From Paramacrobiotus metropolitanus (Eukaryota; Tardigrada; Eutardigrada; Parachela; Macrobiotidae): 22,937 bases of DNA. The stretch spans positions 1 through 22,937 of the forward strand of contig NW_026570652.1 of the NCBI RefSeq assembly GCF_019649055.1, in the 5' to 3' direction. Below, one piece after another: positions 20,131-22,937 of the stretch. Numbering within the stretch: the stretch's first letter is position 1; each line of letters opens with the position of its first letter. The notes beneath the pieces were generated by a model, which was not told where the DNA came from, did not search any database, and saw nothing but the letters and a program-made list of their open reading frames with translations. A program made the translations under genes and the position numbers.

Positions 20131-21199
20131 CCGCGAAACGCCGAAGCGGTTCCACGACTGGATTGGCTTCCGGTCTTAAAGCGATCTTATGTGTTAGCAC
20201 ATTACATGTGCCCAGGTTTGGTCGTCGGTCGGGAAGACCTCAGTAAAATCCATTAGCATGCGTACCAGTTCCTTTTGCTGGTCCACGGTAATATCACCGT
20301 AGTTTAATTTTTCATAATTAATATCTGAAACGTTTTTCGCAATTGTGGTAGGACCAAAAGGTCATCAATGTCATCTGTGATTTCCGAATTATTCTTCATA
20401 AAACGCTTGAGGTTTTCAGGCAGTAACTCATCCAACGCAACTGCACTATCCTGATTCTCGTGATCCGGAACCCGAGAGTTCGTGTTCCTGTAACTGCTTT
20501 AATGACATCTCTGATCCCGAAATTCTTTGTAACGGGTTCCTGATGCTTAGGATTGTATTCTCGAACTCAAGGTTAGTTAGTTCCTGATCCCCTGTGACCT
20601 CAGTGGCAGGTTCCTGGGTCTCCGGACACAAACTTCCGGACCTCTAACTTGAATCCTTCTGAATGCCAGTGACCTCGGTGACCGGTTCTTCGGTCTCCGG
20701 ATCGGAACCCGACCTCAACCTGACCTTTCAAACTTCGTTTGATTTCGCTGCGCTAGCAACCCAAAATTAGAAAACTTTTCACGATCGGCTAATGCCCTTA
20801 TCATACTATCTTTGCTTACTTCCTTCCCACCTTGGGAGGAACTTGCTTCCAACAACTGTAACCCCTGGGCCTGCGGATCTGAACCATCATGTTCTCGTTG
20901 TTCCTGAGACTGTTCCGCCAGCAGAACAGCCTCGGAAACTAAGTTCTTGGGTGGCCAAACCTGGGCTCGCCTTCTTCTGAGCTCGCCCGGCAACACGGGT
21001 TTCAGACGGGTTCTCCTATTATTTCTACGGCAACTCGTTTGCCTGTCTTGACCACCTCGTGGTCGGATGGACCGTAGAAGGTAAATGGGATTATTAAAAC
21101 CGGCTTCCCATTCCTTCATCCTGACCGTTATCCGGGTTTGCAAGGCCCGGAAAACAGTAATAGAGCAAGGGCAAGACAACAGAATCATTACGCAGTGTT
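20131..21199 (-). CDS. Pol: long protease-RT linker region
   Basis: About 1 kb separates the end of the protease fold from the first RT motif. Pieces in different frames look coding but have no recognised domain. They include a basic Arg-rich stretch (near 21,060-20,970), a Gln/Glu-rich stretch (EQSQEQREHDGSDPQAQG, near 20,920), and an acidic Thr/Glu-rich stretch with two copies of a repeat (20,700-20,584). Near 20,430 a short piece reads DELLPENLKRFMKNN. Ty3/gypsy linkers here are usually shorter. The region may carry extra protein or may be inflated by misjudged frame breaks. Confidence 0.5.
20584..20700 (-). repeat. In-frame 75-bp direct repeat in the pol linker
   Basis: Two copies of a 42-base segment (20,659-20,700 and 20,584-20,625) lie 75 bases apart, exactly 25 codons. 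On the minus strand they encode PETEEPVTEVTG and PETQEPATEVTG. Differences are scattered substitutions, so the duplication is not recent. The peptides are acidic and Thr/Pro-rich, typical of a flexible spacer. Confidence 0.7.
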
Positions 21200-21560
21200 T
21201 TGGAACGAAAATCAATTTGATCCGTGTTTGGTTAAGGTAATCGATACCGATTAATACCTCAAATGGTGCTTGTGTTATAACAAATAGCTCACATGGTTGA
21301 CATGGCCCAAAACTTCTAAGTTAACATCGATTTTCTTATTTAACTTGCGTTGTGATGTTATTGTGGAAACGTATGGACCATCGGTATCAATTATTGTAAA
21401 ACGATTAAGTTTCGCAAACTTTCTGTAATTAACGAAATCCCTGAACCGGTATCGAGTATCGCCCGACACGAAATATTATTCACACGAGCCCGACAGATAA
21501 TTGGACCTACTTCACTATTTTTATGGGGGTTTATGATGAAATGGTCTGTGTGTGCCGGTA
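21200..21560 (-). CDS. pol: Pol: aspartic protease domain
   Basis: The retropepsin-type protease matures Gag and Pol. The active-site motif ILDTGSGISLI has its Asp-Thr-Gly at 21,453-21,445, preceded by VGPIICRARVNN, a normal strand pattern before the catalytic loop. About 70 codons further on, EVLIGIDYL (near 21,255-21,230) supplies the hydrophobic-hydrophobic-Gly-x-Asp motif that closes the fold. Frame breaks near 21,410 and 21,300-21,270 interrupt the middle. Length, about 120 codons, suits the family. Confidence 0.8.
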
Positions 21561-21599
21561 CCACGCACAGACCTATTCAGTTTAAAGAAGCGGGTCGTC

Positions 21600-22937
21600 C
21601 ATCGAGCTGTTCCATGGATCCGCCTGAAGGTTACTGTGATAGAAAACTCGTGTCGGATTTGCAGCGGTACCGGCTGCCGGAAAACTGGCGGAGCTGTGGT
21701 CGAGCGGGTTGCTGACCACCTGTAATCATAGGGACAGGTTGGGCTGGACCCACAGCAGGATAAGCATTATGTGGGGGTGGCGGTTCGTAGTACCGCGAGC
21801 CACTGCGTTGGCGTAGGTGCCACGGCCTCGACCACGACCAGTCGATCCCGGTAGTTCTGACTTTGTGGGTTCTGCCAGCAAACGCCCTGAGATGGCCTGC
21901 CTTCCCACAGTAATGACATTTACGTGACTCACGCTGCCGGGTATCGCGGTGTTGACCACCGGCTTCCAAGCTGACTAAGCCGAGCGCGAATAGCTTCCAT
22001 CTCAGCGAGATTAGGCACCGCAACATCGACTCGTACGGCTTTTGCCTGATCGGTTGGGGCGGAAAGTTTCCGTAGGACTGTCGTCCGTTTCACCGTTTCG
22101 GTTTCAACTCGGGGCGGTCGACGTGAAGGTCCCGCCCCGCTTCAGGAAAGGCTAAGCGTTGCCTGTACTTATAGGCACGTGATATATTCTTCAGTCGCTG
22201 AGAAAATCTGTGGTGTCCTCGATCTCGTCATAAACGGAAACGATTTCCGCTTTTAAGCCATCAGGCAAACCTTGAACAAAGGTGTATTAAATCATCAGGG
22301 GAAGCGTTAGGATTACGCGTCGTCCGATACGCGTAATTCGCGTGACGTACGCGAGAGGTCATCAGTTGAGAGCATTTTCAAACTGGTGCCTCGAGGCGAA
22401 ATCGATGGGATTTTTCCCGAAGGTCTTCCCTTAAGAGCCTTCTTCAAATCATCCCAGCTGTTATCATCGGGACGATTGACAAACCAATGAAGGGCGTCGC
22501 CCCTGAGACAAGCTCGAAGACAGCTAAGTAACTGTCCTGACTTCCACCTCGTAAAGGGTTCCCTGTGACTCATATTCAAAAATAAAATTATCGACATCCT
22601 CAAGAAAAGTCCCTGTGAATTTCGGCAGGTCCTGAATATTAGGGGCACGAGCTGAAACCCTTTCTCTGCTGGCTGAACATCGTCATCAGCGTCGCCTGCC
22701 ATGACCTTTTCAGACTTCTTATTTACTTTACGAGGTTTCCGGTTTTGTTTACGTAGTATCGAAAGGCGACTTTCAACTCGGTCCAGCTTAAATTTTGATT
22801 CGCAGCGGACCGGAGAAGGTACCCTGTGGGCGAAGGCGATAGAGATTCAATTTCTGGTCAAAGGGTATGGCTGAACAAAGACTCAGATCAGGTGATTCAT
22901 AGAAAGCTGTGTTATGTAGGTCTGCTTGATCAACCGT
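21600..22937 (-). CDS. gag: Gag: capsid and nucleocapsid, partial and frameshifted
   Basis: Gag forms the particle shell and packages RNA. Pieces include LPKFTGTFLEDVDNFIFEYE (near 22,640-22,580), SCLRACLRGDALHWFVN and WDDLKKALK (22,520-22,435), which together resemble the Ty3/gypsy capsid N- and C-domains. Further on come LAEMEAIRARLSQLG (near 22,010) and a CCHC knuckle. Upstream of 22,702 a Lys/Arg-rich open stretch continues toward the right edge (KQNRKPRKVNKKSEKV). The ATG at 22,702 is therefore probably internal, and the true start is outside the window. Breaks are frequent between 22,320 and 22,030. I could not fix the gag-pol boundary or say whether they are joined by frameshifting. 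Confidence 0.8.
21878..21918 (-). other. Gag CCHC zinc knuckle, interrupted
   Basis: KCHYCGKAGHLRAF supplies the first two Cys and the His of a C-x2-C-x4-H-x4-C nucleocapsid finger (Cys codons at 21,918-21,907). In the read frame the fourth ligand position is Ala. A TGC codon sits one base out of phase at 21,880-21,878, so a one-base deletion, real or technical, accounts for the missing Cys. The finger normally binds genomic RNA. Confidence 0.8.

Larger units (their letters stand above)
11850..22937 (-). mobile_element. Ty3/gypsy-type LTR retrotransposon with envelope and accessory genes (5' end outside window)
   Basis: Read on the minus strand, the order is gag, protease, RT, RNase H, integrase, which is the Ty3/gypsy (Metaviridae) order. 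It is followed by three further genes ending in a membrane glycoprotein, as in retroviruses and errantivirus-like elements. Hallmarks seen are the CCHC knuckle near 21,900, DTG at 21,445-21,453, YLDD at 19,721-19,732, the RNase H Asp and Glu residues, the integrase HHCC finger, and an integrase D-D-35-E triad. The left end abuts the satellite at TGTTACA (11,850-11,856). The 5' LTR, primer-binding site and gag start lie beyond 22,937. All long genes are interrupted by apparent one-base indels. At more than 11 kb before the missing 5' LTR, the element is large for the family because of the 3' genes. Confidence 0.9.

Noticed and set aside
22700..22937. Primer-binding site or 5' LTR at the right edge
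   Set aside because: The sequence up to the edge still reads as gag-like open frames on the minus strand, and no tRNA-complementary TGG-type site is visible.

Overview
This window looks like animal genomic DNA, most likely from an invertebrate (arthropod is the best guess). It has two parts. Bases 1 to about 11,850 are an uninterrupted tandem satellite array of about 81 monomers, each 143-150 bp. From about 11,850 to the right edge lies one large minus-strand LTR retrotransposon of the Ty3/gypsy type. Its 5' LTR and the start of gag lie beyond the window. The host cannot be named, because no host gene, rRNA, tRNA or organelle sequence is present.

The satellite has two interspersed monomer types. 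They share most of the unit and differ in a core of about 45 bp after the shared gttattgag block. Type A has about 51 copies of roughly 147 bp, and type B has about 30 copies of roughly 143 bp. An 11-monomer block near 0.9-2.5 kb recurs in the same A/B order near 6.0-7.6 kb, so there is higher-order structure. After about 7.85 kb the array is almost pure type A. Each unit has a dyad (attcg-tgc / gca-cgaat) and an A3T7-type tract, and the unit is close to nucleosome-core length.

Read on the minus strand from the right edge, the element runs gag (capsid-like region, CCHC zinc knuckle), aspartic protease (DTG), a long protease-RT linker with a 75-bp in-frame repeat, reverse transcriptase (YLDD), RNase H, and integrase (HHCC, D-D-35-E, GPW module). 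A strong minus-strand splice acceptor follows pol at 17,265. Downstream are three further genes: a Cys-rich protein of unknown function, a RING-H2 zinc-finger protein, and a glycoprotein with signal peptide, N-glycosylation sites and transmembrane anchor. The glycoprotein most resembles envelope proteins derived from negative-strand RNA viruses (chuvirus/Jingchuvirales-like). The 3' terminal region (13,365 to 11,850) is AT-rich, and the element end abuts the satellite at TGTTACA.

The genes form a retrovirus-like set: gag-pol for particle, cDNA and integration, and env probably made from a spliced mRNA together with one or two zinc-binding accessory proteins. Reading frames are broken about every 100-250 bp, mostly by apparent one-base indels. 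The satellite monomers show the same kind of indel noise. This suggests sequencing or assembly error at least as much as genuine decay. The most unusual feature is the accessory module (Cys-rich protein plus RING-H2 protein) placed between integrase and a captured RNA-virus-type envelope gene.
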